The translations under genes and the position numbers were made by a program. A DNA stretch of 59,753 nucleotides from Amycolatopsis orientalis DSM 40040 = KCTC 9412 (GTDB lineage: Bacteria > Actinomycetota > Actinomycetes > Mycobacteriales > Pseudonocardiaceae), in the NCBI RefSeq assembly GCF_000478275.1, contig NZ_ASJB01000092.1, positions 1 to 59,753 of the forward strand, in the 5' to 3' direction. Each line of letters begins with the position of its first letter. The first letter of the stretch is position 1. This document shows positions 16,193 through 25,458 of this stretch, one piece after another. The notes beneath the pieces were generated by a model, which saw only the letters and a program-made list of their open reading frames with translations, ran no database searches and was not told the DNA's origin.

Positions 16193-17503
16193 TCAGGCTG
16201 CCGGGACCTCCGGCGCCAGCGAGTTGCCGGGCGCGATCTTCCCGCAGCTGGTCGGCGCCTGCTTGCCGGCGAACCGGTCGTTGAGCCAGCCGATCGCCAG
16301 CGGCGCCCAGGCGACGGCCGCCCCGACGTGGCTCAGCGTGTTGTACTGGTCGTACCTGATCGACTTGTTGCCAGTGGCGCAGTACTGCCGGGCGAGGGCG
16401 CGCACGTCACCCGCGACCATCACCCCGTCACCGGTCCCGATCCCCGGCGGATTGCCGAAAGTGCCTTCCACGACACCGTTGTTGCCCTGCGCGATGAAAC
16501 CGGGCACGGTGGGCGTCGGCGCGGAGCCGAGATTGACCTTGTTCACGGCCTCGACGTACGGGAGCACCGTGTTCGGGTTGGCGTACTCGGGTTTGACGAA
16601 CTTCTCCCACGTCAGCCCGGGATAGCGGCCGAGCGCGTCGGCGATCGACGCCTTGTCCAGATCCTTGAGCACCTGCAGGCCATAGGAGTTCGCGTACGGC
16701 TTGAGATCGATGTCGAAGGACCGGGAGACGCCGATGAGCGCCATCGGGATGACGCCGGTCCACGCGATACTTCCGTTGACGTACTTGAGATTGTGCGAGG
16801 GTTTGACGAGCACCCCGCCTTCGGTGAAACCGACGAGATTCTTGTTGACGTCGGGCGCGTACTCGGGCGCGAGTGCCGCCGCCCAGCCGGTCGCGATGGC
16901 GCCCCCCGAATAACCGATGAGACCGAACCGCGTCCCGTCGTTCATTCCCGTTTCCGGGGCGCGGATCGCGGCGCGGACCGAGTCCAGGGTGTTGGTGCCG
17001 TATTCCGGCCCGGCCGCGAAGTTCGCGTCCTGGCCTTCGGTGTCGGGAATGACGACGTTGTAGCCCAGCAGCAGCGCGGGCGCGATGAAGAGGGATTCCG
17101 CGTTCGCGATCAGGCCGCCGAACGAGACGTCACCGGCGATCGCCCTCGACGGCCCGTGCTCGGGATTGAGGGAGTCGTAGAATGACTGGTACGAAACGGC
17201 TTTGGTGCTGTCACCGGTGAGACTGCGGAGCACCGAAGTGACGTTGGCCGACGGTTTTCCCAGCGCGTCGGTGGTCCGGTAGAGCAGCTGGGTCACTTTG
17301 AGCGGCGTGGAAATACCGAGGACGTGGTAATTCAGCGTCCGGGTTTTCAACACGGTTCCCGGGCTGTACGACGACAACGGTTCGCTGCCGTCATAGCTGT
17401 AGAACGGATCGGTCGTGGTGGCGGCGGAAGCGGCGGGCGCGGCGGCGAAAGTGAGGACGAGCGCGATCGCGACGGCCAGCAGGCGAGCGGGCTTTCGGGT
17501 CAT
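16193..17503 (-). CDS. Secretory lipase (LIP family, PF03583-type)
   Basis: 436 aa exported esterase/lipase. The start ATG 17503 follows AGGGGAG; upstream in-frame starts at 17533 and 17521 are less likely. Signal peptide MTRKPARLLAVAIALVLTFA with cleavage near PAASAA. The nucleophile elbow is GYSGGAIA, Asp in a VIPDTEGQ-containing region, and the C-terminal His is in TLSHVGAA. The family hydrolyses triacylglycerols or other acyl esters outside the cell. Single gene, terminated by the hairpin at 16135. Confidence 0.88.
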   Translation of the reverse strand: MTRKPARLLAVAIALVLTFAAAPAASAATTTDPFYSYDGSEPLSSYSPGTVLKTRTLNYHVLGISTPLKVTQLLYRTTDALGKPSANVTSVLRSLTGDSTKAVSYQSFYDSLNPEHGPSRAIAGDVSFGGLIANAESLFIAPALLLGYNVVIPDTEGQDANFAAGPEYGTNTLDSVRAAIRAPETGMNDGTRFGLIGYSGGAIATGWAAALAPEYAPDVNKNLVGFTEGGVLVKPSHNLKYVNGSIAWTGVIPMALIGVSRSFDIDLKPYANSYGLQVLKDLDKASIADALGRYPGLTWEKFVKPEYANPNTVLPYVEAVNKVNLGSAPTPTVPGFIAQGNNGVVEGTFGNPPGIGTGDGVMVAGDVRALARQYCATGNKSIRYDQYNTLSHVGAAVAWAPLAIGWLNDRFAGKQAPTSCGKIAPGNSLAPEVPAA

Positions 17504-17592
17504 GACTCCCCTTTGAATCATGAAGTGGATCACAGTGGGATGTTCCGGAACCTACCAGCCGGTAACTGACGATGTACAGGGGCGTACATCAT

Positions 17593-18777
17593 TTATCCCC
17601 GCGAATTTGACAGTTTTCCTTCGCGCGGCGTTCCGATTTGGACGGAGCACGGCTCCGGCAGGGTCCGGGTTGTGATCCAGCACAAAAGCGGCAGGACGAT
17701 CAGGGGAATCAGCGCCGTCCGCAGGGAGGTGTGGTCGGCGATCGTGCCGATGACGGGACTCGCGAGGCCGCCGATGCTGACGGTCAGGCCGAGCGTGACC
17801 CCGCTGGCGGTCCCGACGCGGCGGGGAAGGTAGTCCTGGGAGAGCGTGATCTGCAGCGAGAACGGGATGTACAGGCCCACCGCGGCCAGCAGGACGAAGG
17901 GGAAGAACGCCGGTCCGGGAACGAACACGACACCCGCGACGGCGACGACGGTGCCCAGATACGACCAGCGCACGAGCGTGACCCGGCCCCAGCGCCCCGC
18001 CAGCCTGCTGCCCAGGAGCGTGCCCCCGGCCCCGCCGAGATACAGCAGGAACAGCGCGGCACTGCCCGTCGTCGTGCCACCGCCGGTCCGCTCCTGCGCG
18101 TAGAGCGAGACGAAGGTGCTCAGCCCCATGAAGACGATCGAGCGGAAGACGACGGCCAGCGACAGCTTCCCGAACGACTTCCAGTCGTCGGTTCCCACGC
18201 CGCCCGCGGTGCGCCCGCCGGTGCCGGTGGGTTTGGCGAGCAGACGCAGCACGGGCAGGCAGAGCACCGCGCCGGCCAGGGCCGGGACGACGAGCAAGGG
18301 GGAGGCGGGCAGGCCGCCGAGGGTCATGACCGCGGCGACGAGCACGGGAGCGGCCGCGAACCCGATGTTCCCGCCGAGGGAGAACCAGCCCATCGCGGTA
18401 TGGCCGCCACCGCTCGCGCTCCTCGCGACCCTGGCCGCCTCGGGATGATAGGCGGCCACCCCGATCCCGGACACCGCCACGAAAACCAGTGTCAGCGGGT
18501 AGGAATCGACGAACCCGCCGAGTCCGATGCCGGCTCCGCCGAGGACCGTGCTCACCGGCAGGAGCCACGGCATCGCCCATCGATCGGTCAGCGCGCCGAA
18601 CAGCGGTTGCGCCACCGAGGACAGCAGGGACGCGGCCAGCACGATGCCCGACACCGCGGCGTACCCGTAGGCCCGCTCGGCGGCGAAGAACGGCACCAGC
18701 GCGGCCACCGAACCTTGGTAGACGTCGACGCAGGCATGGCCGGCCGCCAGCAGGATGATCGCTTTGTTCTTCGGCAT
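17593..18777 (-). CDS. MFS transporter, fosmidomycin-resistance-like
   Basis: 394 aa with 12 predicted membrane helices. The first helix region HACVDVYQGSVAALVPFFAA and the A-type loop LFGALTDRW resemble the Fsr subgroup of MFS drug exporters, shorter than sugar transporters. Start ATG 18777 (in-frame GTG 18801 possible). Divergent from an AraC regulator with only 54 bp between them, so probably controlled by it. The substrate is unknown. Confidence 0.87.
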   Translation of the reverse strand: MPKNKAIILLAAGHACVDVYQGSVAALVPFFAAERAYGYAAVSGIVLAASLLSSVAQPLFGALTDRWAMPWLLPVSTVLGGAGIGLGGFVDSYPLTLVFVAVSGIGVAAYHPEAARVARSASGGGHTAMGWFSLGGNIGFAAAPVLVAAVMTLGGLPASPLLVVPALAGAVLCLPVLRLLAKPTGTGGRTAGGVGTDDWKSFGKLSLAVVFRSIVFMGLSTFVSLYAQERTGGGTTTGSAALFLLYLGGAGGTLLGSRLAGRWGRVTLVRWSYLGTVVAVAGVVFVPGPAFFPFVLLAAVGLYIPFSLQITLSQDYLPRRVGTASGVTLGLTVSIGGLASPVIGTIADHTSLRTALIPLIVLPLLCWITTRTLPEPCSVQIGTPREGKLSNSRG

Positions 18778-18831
18778 CCCGCCATGCTCGTCGGCGGTCA
18801 CAGTGTCGCGCTTCCGATAAAATGACAAACG

Positions 18832-19575
18832 ATGACGGAAATCCGCCACTTGCCCGCCGCGCCGACGCAGGTCCGGTCCCTGGCCTCCGGCACGACGGTC
18901 GACGCGCACCGCCACGACGATCATCAGGTCGTCTACGCCGCCCATGGCGTACTGGCCATCACCACCGACAGGGGCTCATGGGTCGCTCCGGCCACCCGGG
19001 CCGTCTGGGTGCCCGCCGGGACCGTGCACGCCCATCAGGCGCACGGCGACCTCGAACTCCACCTGGTCGGCCTGCCCGCGACCGAGAACCCGTTGCGGCT
19101 GGACGGACCGAGCGTGCTGGCCGTCGGCCCGCTCCTGCGTGAGCTGATCCGCGCCTACACCGGCCCGCCGCGCGAGGACACCCCGGAACGACGGCGGTTG
19201 CGCGCGGTGCTGCTCGATCAGCTTCGCGCCTCACCACAGCGGCCCCTGCACCTGCCGACGCCGGAGGATCCGCGGCTGCGCGCGCTGTGCGAGATCCTGA
19301 GCGCCGATCCGGCCGACAACCGGACGCTGGCCGCCCTCGGTGCCCGGGTCGGGGCCAGCGACCGCACCCTGGCCCGGCTCTTCAAGGCAGACCTAGGCAT
19401 GACGTTCCCGCAATGGCGTACCCAGTTACGGCTCTACCGCGCGCTGGTGCTCCTCGCCGAGAACACGCCGGTGACCGCGGTGGCGCATGCCTGCGGCTGG
19501 GCGTCCACCAGCGCGTTCATCGACGTCTTCCGCCGCGCCTTCGGGCATACGCCGGGCGCGCACTACCGCCGGTGA
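18832..19575 (+). CDS. AraC family regulator with cupin sensor
   Basis: 247 aa. An N-terminal cupin-like domain (AHRHDDHQVVYAAHGVLAI, WVPAGTVHAHQAHGD) is followed by the two-HTH AraC domain (LAALGARVGASDRTLARLF, VTAVAHACGWASTSAFIDVF) ending TPGAHYRR. This build matches NimR-like regulators that control adjacent exporters. No Shine-Dalgarno precedes the ATG; an AT-rich gataaaatg lies just upstream, so the message could be leaderless. Confidence 0.9.
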   Translation: MTEIRHLPAAPTQVRSLASGTTVDAHRHDDHQVVYAAHGVLAITTDRGSWVAPATRAVWVPAGTVHAHQAHGDLELHLVGLPATENPLRLDGPSVLAVGPLLRELIRAYTGPPREDTPERRRLRAVLLDQLRASPQRPLHLPTPEDPRLRALCEILSADPADNRTLAALGARVGASDRTLARLFKADLGMTFPQWRTQLRLYRALVLLAENTPVTAVAHACGWASTSAFIDVFRRAFGHTPGAHYRR

Positions 19576-19581
19576 AAAGAA

Positions 19582-19614
19582 AACGGGGCCGGTCCACAAA
19601 GGACCGGCCCCGTT
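19582..19614. terminator. Bidirectional intrinsic terminator
   Basis: aacggggccggtcc-acaaa-ggaccggccccgtt, a perfect 14-bp stem between convergent AraC and TQxA-protein genes, with A-rich left and T-containing right flanks. Confidence 0.85.
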
Positions 19615-19628
19615 CTTCGTCAGAGTGC

Positions 19629-20780
19629 TTACGCCTCGCTGCGGCGACGGCGCACCAGCAGCACCATCAGCACACCCGCGCCGAGGAGCGCGCCGCCGAT
19701 GACCAGCGGCATGGTCGCGGAGGCACCGGTGTTCGCCAGCTCGTTGCCGCCACCCGACTCGGCGCCACCGGGGGTGGTGGGGGCCGGGGTGGCGGGCGCG
19801 CCGCCCTGCTTCCAGCTCGCGGTGGCGTTCGCGACGACCGAGGTCTTCTCGGACTCCGCGACGATCAGTGACTGGGCGGGGACCTTGGCGTAGTTCTCGC
19901 CCACGAACAGACGGCCGGTGTCGAGGTGGCCGCTGACCTTGAGCGCGAAGGAGCCGGAGCCGTCCTTGGCGTCCTTGGGAACGTCGATGAAGACCTTCGT
20001 GCCGTCCTTGATGTTGGCGGCCTTGATCTCCTTGCCGTCGGCGTCGGTGACCTTGACGCCTTCGGGCAGCTTGCTCGTCAGCTCGGTGATGTCACCGGTG
20101 GTGGCGATGCTGAACGGCCCGACGCGGGTGCCGGTGGCGCCTTCGGCCTTGGCGGGCCCGATGTCCAGGGTCGGCTTCGGCTGCTGTCCGATACCGGTGT
20201 TGTCCTTGCCGGTGAGGTAGTCGTAGAGGGCCAGCACGTCGGCGGACTCTTCGGCGCTCTCGTAGGGCAGCGGCTTCTTGCGGTCGAGGTCCTTGCCGTC
20301 ACTGAAGTGCCAGACCGCGGCCTGCGTCGCGGTGACGGCCTCCTCGACGGACAGGCCGTCGGTCAGCTTGACGTCCTTCTTGCCGAGCGCGCTTTCGATC
20401 GCCTTCACGGCGACGGCCGGGTAGCCGTGGTGCAGCACCCAGTTGATCTTCTCGTTGTTCTTGTTGAACGGCGAGGCGGCGTCCGGGTACTTGTTCCAGG
20501 GGCGCTCGATCATGTCCTGGTCGGTGCGCATCCCGACCTCGACCTGCACGCAGTACATCTTGAGCTTGCTGCCATCGGAGAGCTTCAGGCCGAACAGCTT
20601 CGTGACGTAGTGCTGCCCGCTTGTGAAGTTGACGCTGAAACCCTCGGTACCTGCGCCTTCGACGACCCGGCCCCGCGCCGCGCCGTCGTCGGCGAGGGCG
20701 GCCGGAGCGGCCATCGTCAGCGCGACGGCCGCGGTGGCGACCGCGATCCCGCCGCGAACCAGAACTGACCTGCCGTGCAT
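19629..20780 (-). CDS. Thioester (TQxA) domain cell-wall protein with LAxTG sorting signal
   Basis: 383 aa surface protein. The signal peptide ends near residue 30 (ALA-DD). The thioester domain has Cys77 (MYCVQV) and TQAAVWHFSDG at 152 onward, the pair that forms an internal Cys-Gln thioester used for covalent adhesion. An Ig-like stretch follows (TRVGPFSIATTGDITELTSK). A Pro/Thr/Gly linker leads to LANTG at 348-352, a hydrophobic helix and RRRRSEA, so it is anchored by a class E type sortase. GGGAGA precedes ATG 20780. No sortase gene is in the window. Confidence 0.9.
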   Translation of the reverse strand: MHGRSVLVRGGIAVATAAVALTMAAPAALADDGAARGRVVEGAGTEGFSVNFTSGQHYVTKLFGLKLSDGSKLKMYCVQVEVGMRTDQDMIERPWNKYPDAASPFNKNNEKINWVLHHGYPAVAVKAIESALGKKDVKLTDGLSVEEAVTATQAAVWHFSDGKDLDRKKPLPYESAEESADVLALYDYLTGKDNTGIGQQPKPTLDIGPAKAEGATGTRVGPFSIATTGDITELTSKLPEGVKVTDADGKEIKAANIKDGTKVFIDVPKDAKDGSGSFALKVSGHLDTGRLFVGENYAKVPAQSLIVAESEKTSVVANATASWKQGGAPATPAPTTPGGAESGGGNELANTGASATMPLVIGGALLGAGVLMVLLVRRRRSEA

Positions 20781-21604
20781 GTGTCTCCCATCCGAATACG
20801 GACCACGAATGCCAGCGCCGTGTGCGACCACAGGCCCCGACCGCAACGGCTCGCTCACATGGGGGATCAGTAATCCCATCGAGCGAGAGCGGAGCATACC
20901 GACGTCACACAACCGACTACTCCGGGGTAGGGGCGATGTCCGAATTGCCCCAAAAGAAGAGTGAACGCCACGAGAACGATCTTGGGTGAGTAGATGACTC
21001 GGTGTCACGGCCGCCCGTGCCGCGGGCCCGGCCGTCCCGAACCCCGCCGACGGTATTCGGGCGGAATTCCCGCTGTGAAAGAAATCGTTCGGCCTGTCCG
21101 AAGTGCTTTGTGAAAAGGTTCCGGTAGTCTCTCTTTTTCCGGTCCCTATCCAGTGCGCCGTAGGTGTGGATTGTGGGCAATGGCGGCCGTCGAAGCGGTG
21201 ATGAGGGGACGAAGTGCGCGAGATCACAGTACGTAGTGATACCACTCGGCCCTCCTGCATTCAGGGGTATCCGCACCTTCCGATCGCGCAATAACCTTGC
21301 TTCTTTCGGGTGGATGTACCGGGCTCGCCGTAGTTGGTCGTGTTCGGCGAGGTAGACAGGGAGGTTCGGGGATTTGTCGGGAGTTCTCGGATGAGACGTG
21401 GCGGTACGGCACGATGTGGGTCCGTGTCCGGGTGGTGTGCGGACAAGAGAATACGGTCGTGTGGGGGGATCACGAGCATGCTTTCTTCAGTGCGGGCGCC
21501 ATCGGGAAAACCGCGTTTTCGGGCATCGCTGAATGCGGTGTTCATCCGAGAAGAATGGCGGCCACGCAAATCGGATCCGTCCGGCGACCGTTCGGGGTGC
21601 GGTC
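20781..21604. other. 824-bp intergenic region
   Basis: Contains the promoters of two divergent genes. GC is lower around 21060-21330 (runs such as tctctttttccgg and caataacc). A loose palindrome atcac-N8-gtgat lies near 21223-21240. Several short frames exist, but none has a convincing ribosome site or protein-like composition. No gene is called. Confidence 0.5.
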
Positions 21605-23710
21605 ATGGGGGATGATTTCGGTACGGCGTCGTCGTCAACCGCCGTGCGATCGCCTTCGAGTCCTCCCATTCCCCGGCAGTTGCCTCCGGTACCCGCGCAT
21701 TTCACCAGCCGCGTCGCCGAACTCGAGGCACTCGACTCGGCCGCCGCCTGCCAGGAGGGCGACCCGCTCGACCGGTCGCCCGCGGTGACCGTCGTGGTCG
21801 GCCCCGGCGGGGTCGGCAAGACCGCGCTCGCCATCACCTGGGCGGTCCGCAACGCCGGGCGTTTCCCGGCGGGCCAGCTGTACGCGGATTTGCGAGGGTT
21901 CTCGCCGGAGACGGCCCTCCCGCCCGAGGACGCCCTTGGCGCGTTCCTGCGCGCGCTCGGCGTCCCGCCGGAACGGGTACCGATCGGCCTGGCCGAGCAG
22001 ACGGCGTTGTTCCGGACCATCACGGCGGGGCTGCGGCTGCTGCTGGTGGTGGACAACGCGATCTCCGCCGCCCAGGTGCGGCCGCTGATCCCGGCTTCGT
22101 CGGGGTGCGTCGTGGTGGTCACCAGCAGGCTGAGGCTGGACGGCCTGCACGCGGAGGGCGCGCGCTTCGTCGACATGGCGCCGCTGCCGCAGGAACACGC
22201 CGTCGAGCTGCTGGAGCGCTCGGTGGGGAAATCGCGCGTGGCCGCCGAACTGTCCGACGTGACGGCGCTGGCGACCTTGTGCGGCCGCCTCCCGATCGCC
22301 CTCCGGGTCGCGGGCGCGCGATTGGCGTCGCGGCCGAAGTGGCCGGTGGCCCGGATGGTGGCGGAGCTTCGCGACGAACGGGTGCGGCTGGCGAAACTCT
22401 CGCCGGTGGGAGAGGCGTCGTTGACGGCGACCTTCGACTCGTCGTACGCCGCCCTGCCCCCGCACGCGGCCCGGCTCTATCGGCTGATCAGCGAACATCC
22501 GGGTCAGGCCGTCGAAGTGGGGGTCGCGGCCGCGGCCGTCCGGGTCCCCGAAGACGAGGCCGCGGACGGGCTGCAGGTGCTGGCCGACGCGAGCCTCCTC
22601 GAAGAGGTCGGCGAGGGCAGCTACCGCTTCCACGATCTGGTGCGGTTGCACGCCAAGTCGCTGCCCGACGACGAACGCTTCGACGTCGTCCCGCGGATCG
22701 CGGACTGGTATCTGCACCGGATGACCCGGGCGAACATGGTGGTGATCCCGATGAGATGGCGGGTCAGCACCGTGCGCGCCCGATACGAAGGTTCGCCGCC
22801 CCTGTTCGATACGGGCGCGGAAGCCCTTCGCTGGCTGGACGAACGGCTGCCGGACATCGTCGAGGTTCTCGAAGAGACGTTCGCGCTGGGGAACGACGAA
22901 CTGACCTGGCAACTGTGCGAAGCCCTCTGGGAACTGTTCATGTACCGCAAGCACTATCAGCGGTGGATCCGGACGCACGAGATCGGGATCGCCGCGGCAC
23001 ACCGGTGCTCCCACGCGGTGGCCGAAGCGCGGCTGCGCTGCCAGCTCGCCCGCGCCTATCTGGATCTGGAACGGTTCGAAGCCGCTGAACACGAATGCTC
23101 GAAAGCGGCGGAACTGGCACGAGGGGCGGGAAGCCGGCACAACGAGTCCGTGGCACTGGACCAGCTGGGCATGGCGGCCCAAGGGCTCGGCGACTTCGAG
23201 CGGGCGGTCGAATTCTTCAGCGAAAGCCTGGTGATCGAAGGCGAACTCGGGATCGACCGGGGCGTGGCGCTGAGGCATCGCCGGATCGGTGAGGCCCTGC
23301 TCCAGGCGGGCCGGACCGCCGACGCCGTACGGCATTTGAGCCTCGCGCAAGAGATGTTCCTCGAGATCGGTGACGGGAAGGCCGAGGCCCGGGTCTGCGT
23401 GGCGCTGGCGCTGATCGGGGCGCGCGCCGGCGAGATCACCGCGGCGAAGCGCGAACTGGAGCGCGCCGCCGCGGTGTTCGCCGAGTCAGGCTCGCCCGTC
23501 TATCAGGCCGAGGTGCAGGTCGCCTTCGCCGAGGTCGCCGAACTCGAAGGCGATTTCGATGCCGTTCGCGTCCGGCTGACCCGAGCGCTCGAGCTGTGCG
23601 GTCCGGTCGGCGGGCCGCTGGTGGACCGGGTCCAGGCCCGGCTGGAGGCATTGAGCGCACCACCTGATCGACCTCAGCCGCCGGAGTCGGCGACGGCCCA
23701 GCGACCATAG
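21605..23710 (+). CDS. NB-ARC/TPR STAND ATPase without an evident DNA-binding domain
   Basis: 701 aa. The N-terminus is a Ser/Pro-rich linker, then NB-ARC with Walker A GPGGVGKTAL near residue 66, Walker B LLLVVDNA, LTS-like VVVTSRLRL and GRLPIALRVAG. TPR repeats follow (YLDLERFEAAEHECSKAAEL, DFERAVEFFSESLVI). This is the C-terminal part of an AfsR-type regulator without the SARP module, so it may signal by oligomerisation or partner with the SARP at 25459. The last 225 bp overlap an antiparallel gene. Confidence 0.82.
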   Translation: MGDDFGTASSSTAVRSPSSPPIPRQLPPVPAHFTSRVAELEALDSAAACQEGDPLDRSPAVTVVVGPGGVGKTALAITWAVRNAGRFPAGQLYADLRGFSPETALPPEDALGAFLRALGVPPERVPIGLAEQTALFRTITAGLRLLLVVDNAISAAQVRPLIPASSGCVVVVTSRLRLDGLHAEGARFVDMAPLPQEHAVELLERSVGKSRVAAELSDVTALATLCGRLPIALRVAGARLASRPKWPVARMVAELRDERVRLAKLSPVGEASLTATFDSSYAALPPHAARLYRLISEHPGQAVEVGVAAAAVRVPEDEAADGLQVLADASLLEEVGEGSYRFHDLVRLHAKSLPDDERFDVVPRIADWYLHRMTRANMVVIPMRWRVSTVRARYEGSPPLFDTGAEALRWLDERLPDIVEVLEETFALGNDELTWQLCEALWELFMYRKHYQRWIRTHEIGIAAAHRCSHAVAEARLRCQLARAYLDLERFEAAEHECSKAAELARGAGSRHNESVALDQLGMAAQGLGDFERAVEFFSESLVIEGELGIDRGVALRHRRIGEALLQAGRTADAVRHLSLAQEMFLEIGDGKAEARVCVALALIGARAGEITAAKRELERAAAVFAESGSPVYQAEVQVAFAEVAELEGDFDAVRVRLTRALELCGPVGGPLVDRVQARLEALSAPPDRPQPPESATAQRP

Positions 23711-24031
23711 ATACGCGCCCGCGCCGGCCAGTGCGGCGGACTCGCAAGGGATGAGGACCAGGTCCCCTGTGCGGTCGCCGAGAAGGCAGTACCCGGGCGG
23801 GCACGGGACGGCGGCGATCGTGAGACCGGGCAGGCGGTCGAACGCGCTCGCGATCACGGCACGGGCGTCCGCGGCACGACGCGGTCCGGAGTGGACCAGC
23901 ACGTCGGCGAGGGAAGCGGGTACGCCGTCACCGGCCGTGGCGAGGAGGAACGAGATCTCACCGGCGCCGACGCGATGGATTCCTTGGTGCGCCGAGGAAA
24001 GGACGCGCAGCCGCGTCCACGGGGTCAGCAC
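23486..24031 (-). CDS. Small protein coupled to glycerophosphotransferase-like gene
   Basis: 181 aa from GTG 24031, which overlaps the stop of the preceding gene (GTGCTGA). Residues 1-107 look coding (LRVLSSAHQGIHRVGAGEIS, LPGLTIAAVPCPPGYCLLGD). Residues 108-181 lie antisense to the 3' end of the STAND gene and look like shadow sequence, so the true C-terminus may have been extended by loss of an earlier stop. No family recognised. Confidence 0.5.
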   Translation of the reverse strand: MLTPWTRLRVLSSAHQGIHRVGAGEISFLLATAGDGVPASLADVLVHSGPRRAADARAVIASAFDRLPGLTIAAVPCPPGYCLLGDRTGDLVLIPCESAALAGAGAYLWSLGRRRLRRLRSIRWCAQCLQPGLDPVHQRPADRTAQLERSGQPDANGIEIAFEFGDLGEGDLHLGLIDGRA

Positions 24032-25236
24032 GGCAGCACCTCCGCCATCCGCACCGGCGACACCGGGATCGCCCTGACGGGTTCGGGCAGGCCGAGGAGC
24101 CGGTACATCTCGGTGCGCAGGATCGCCGCGGCCTCGCCCGGACGCGACGACAGGAGAGCACTGACGCGCGAGGCGACGTCCGCCGTGTCCCCGCAGAACA
24201 GCTGGGGCACCAGGGGACTGCCGGGATCCCATCGCGGCGCGTGTTCGGCGACGACCGCGCTGGGTGTGCCGGGCAACAGCGGCTGCGTGCCGTTCACGGC
24301 CAGGAGAACGGGTTTGCCGATGCCGGCCGCGTAGCCGGTCACGGAGCCGTAGTCGCCGATGACGTGGTCGGCGGCGATCAAGGCGGCACGCCAGCTTCCT
24401 TCGGGGCGGAGGAGGGTGAGCCCGGCCCGCAGGCTGTCGGCCAGCCACGAGCGAATCTGCCAAAGGCTGTGGTGTGACCAGATCTGTGGGTGAAGGACAC
24501 CGACGACCTGAAACCGCTCCGGCGGGAGTTCGTCGAGAACCCGTTCGAACAGATCGGGATGACGGCCGTAGGCCGAGCGATCGGACCAGGTCGAGGTCAC
24601 CATCACCAGACGCCGGTCGGTGGGCACGCCCAGTCCCCGCCGGTAGTGCTCGCGGAAGGGAAGGCCGGCGGTGAGCCGGTCCAGCGCGATGTCACCCGCT
24701 ACGATCGCGGCGGGCACCGCCTGGGGACAGGCCTCGGCGAGGACGTCCATCTCGCGGTCGTGAACGAGCACGATCGAATCGGCGCGCACCCGGCCCTCCC
24801 GCATCAGCTGGCCCGCGCCGAGCCCGACCTGGGGACTCCAGCCATGGCCGGCGTCCGGCGGCCGCCACGGCCGGTACTGCGCGAACCCGCCGCCGTGCGG
24901 GATCAGCAGCACCGGTCCGGTGACCTCGTCGATGCCACGCTGGCTGGCGGCCAGGACGAGGTCGTACTCGCCGCGCCGTGCCTGGGCCCATGGCAGGACG
25001 ACGCCGCCTTGGGCGGCCACGAAATCGTCCGTGGCGCGCCAGGACTCCCAGGGTTCCGGGATCGTGAAGATCACCTGGAGCCGGTGATCCGCCTCCAGGA
25101 GCGGAAGCAGATCGAGGAGCCGGTTTCCGGCGACTATGTACGGGACCATCACCAGTACGGATTTCACGCCTTTGCGTGTCGCCCAGTGCTGATCACGACT
25201 TCCCGCCGGACTACGGACCCACGATAACTCGGTCAT
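24025..25236 (-). CDS. CDP-glycerol glycerophosphotransferase-like protein
   Basis: 403 aa, GT-B-like. Notable segments are VMVPYIVAGNRLLDLLPLLE, LLIPHGGGFAQYRPW, VTSTWSDRSAYGRHPDLFERVL and the donor-site region HVIGDYGSVTGYAAGIGKPVLL, which matches the GD-S-S/T-x-x-x-E/D-like pattern of teichoic acid polymerases and related transferases. A soluble form without membrane helices. Its role could be sugar/polyol-phosphate transfer to a cell-surface polymer or a natural product. GAGGGG precedes ATG 25236. Divergent from a large SARP regulator. Confidence 0.6.
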   Translation of the reverse strand: MTELSWVRSPAGSRDQHWATRKGVKSVLVMVPYIVAGNRLLDLLPLLEADHRLQVIFTIPEPWESWRATDDFVAAQGGVVLPWAQARRGEYDLVLAASQRGIDEVTGPVLLIPHGGGFAQYRPWRPPDAGHGWSPQVGLGAGQLMREGRVRADSIVLVHDREMDVLAEACPQAVPAAIVAGDIALDRLTAGLPFREHYRRGLGVPTDRRLVMVTSTWSDRSAYGRHPDLFERVLDELPPERFQVVGVLHPQIWSHHSLWQIRSWLADSLRAGLTLLRPEGSWRAALIAADHVIGDYGSVTGYAAGIGKPVLLAVNGTQPLLPGTPSAVVAEHAPRWDPGSPLVPQLFCGDTADVASRVSALLSSRPGEAAAILRTEMYRLLGLPEPVRAIPVSPVRMAEVLPC

Positions 25237-25458
25237 GACATTTCCCCTCGCCGGATCTTCGGTATCCGTAGCCAGCATGGGAGTGCACGTGAAGAAAACG
25301 GCTTCGGCCGGTTGCCAGATCATTGACAAGTGATCAACGGTGATCGCCGATGTTTGACAAATACCTCGATGACCTGGCCTTATGTGCCGCCGGGTGGAAA
25401 AATGATCCGGCGGGACAGGGGTGGCGAACCCGGTTCGCCATGGGGAAGGGGAGTACTC

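Noticed and set aside
21635..23350. 571-codon minus-strand frame opposite the STAND gene
   Set aside because: The forward strand carries clear NB-ARC motifs. The reverse frame has none and is rich in Arg/Gly/Pro.
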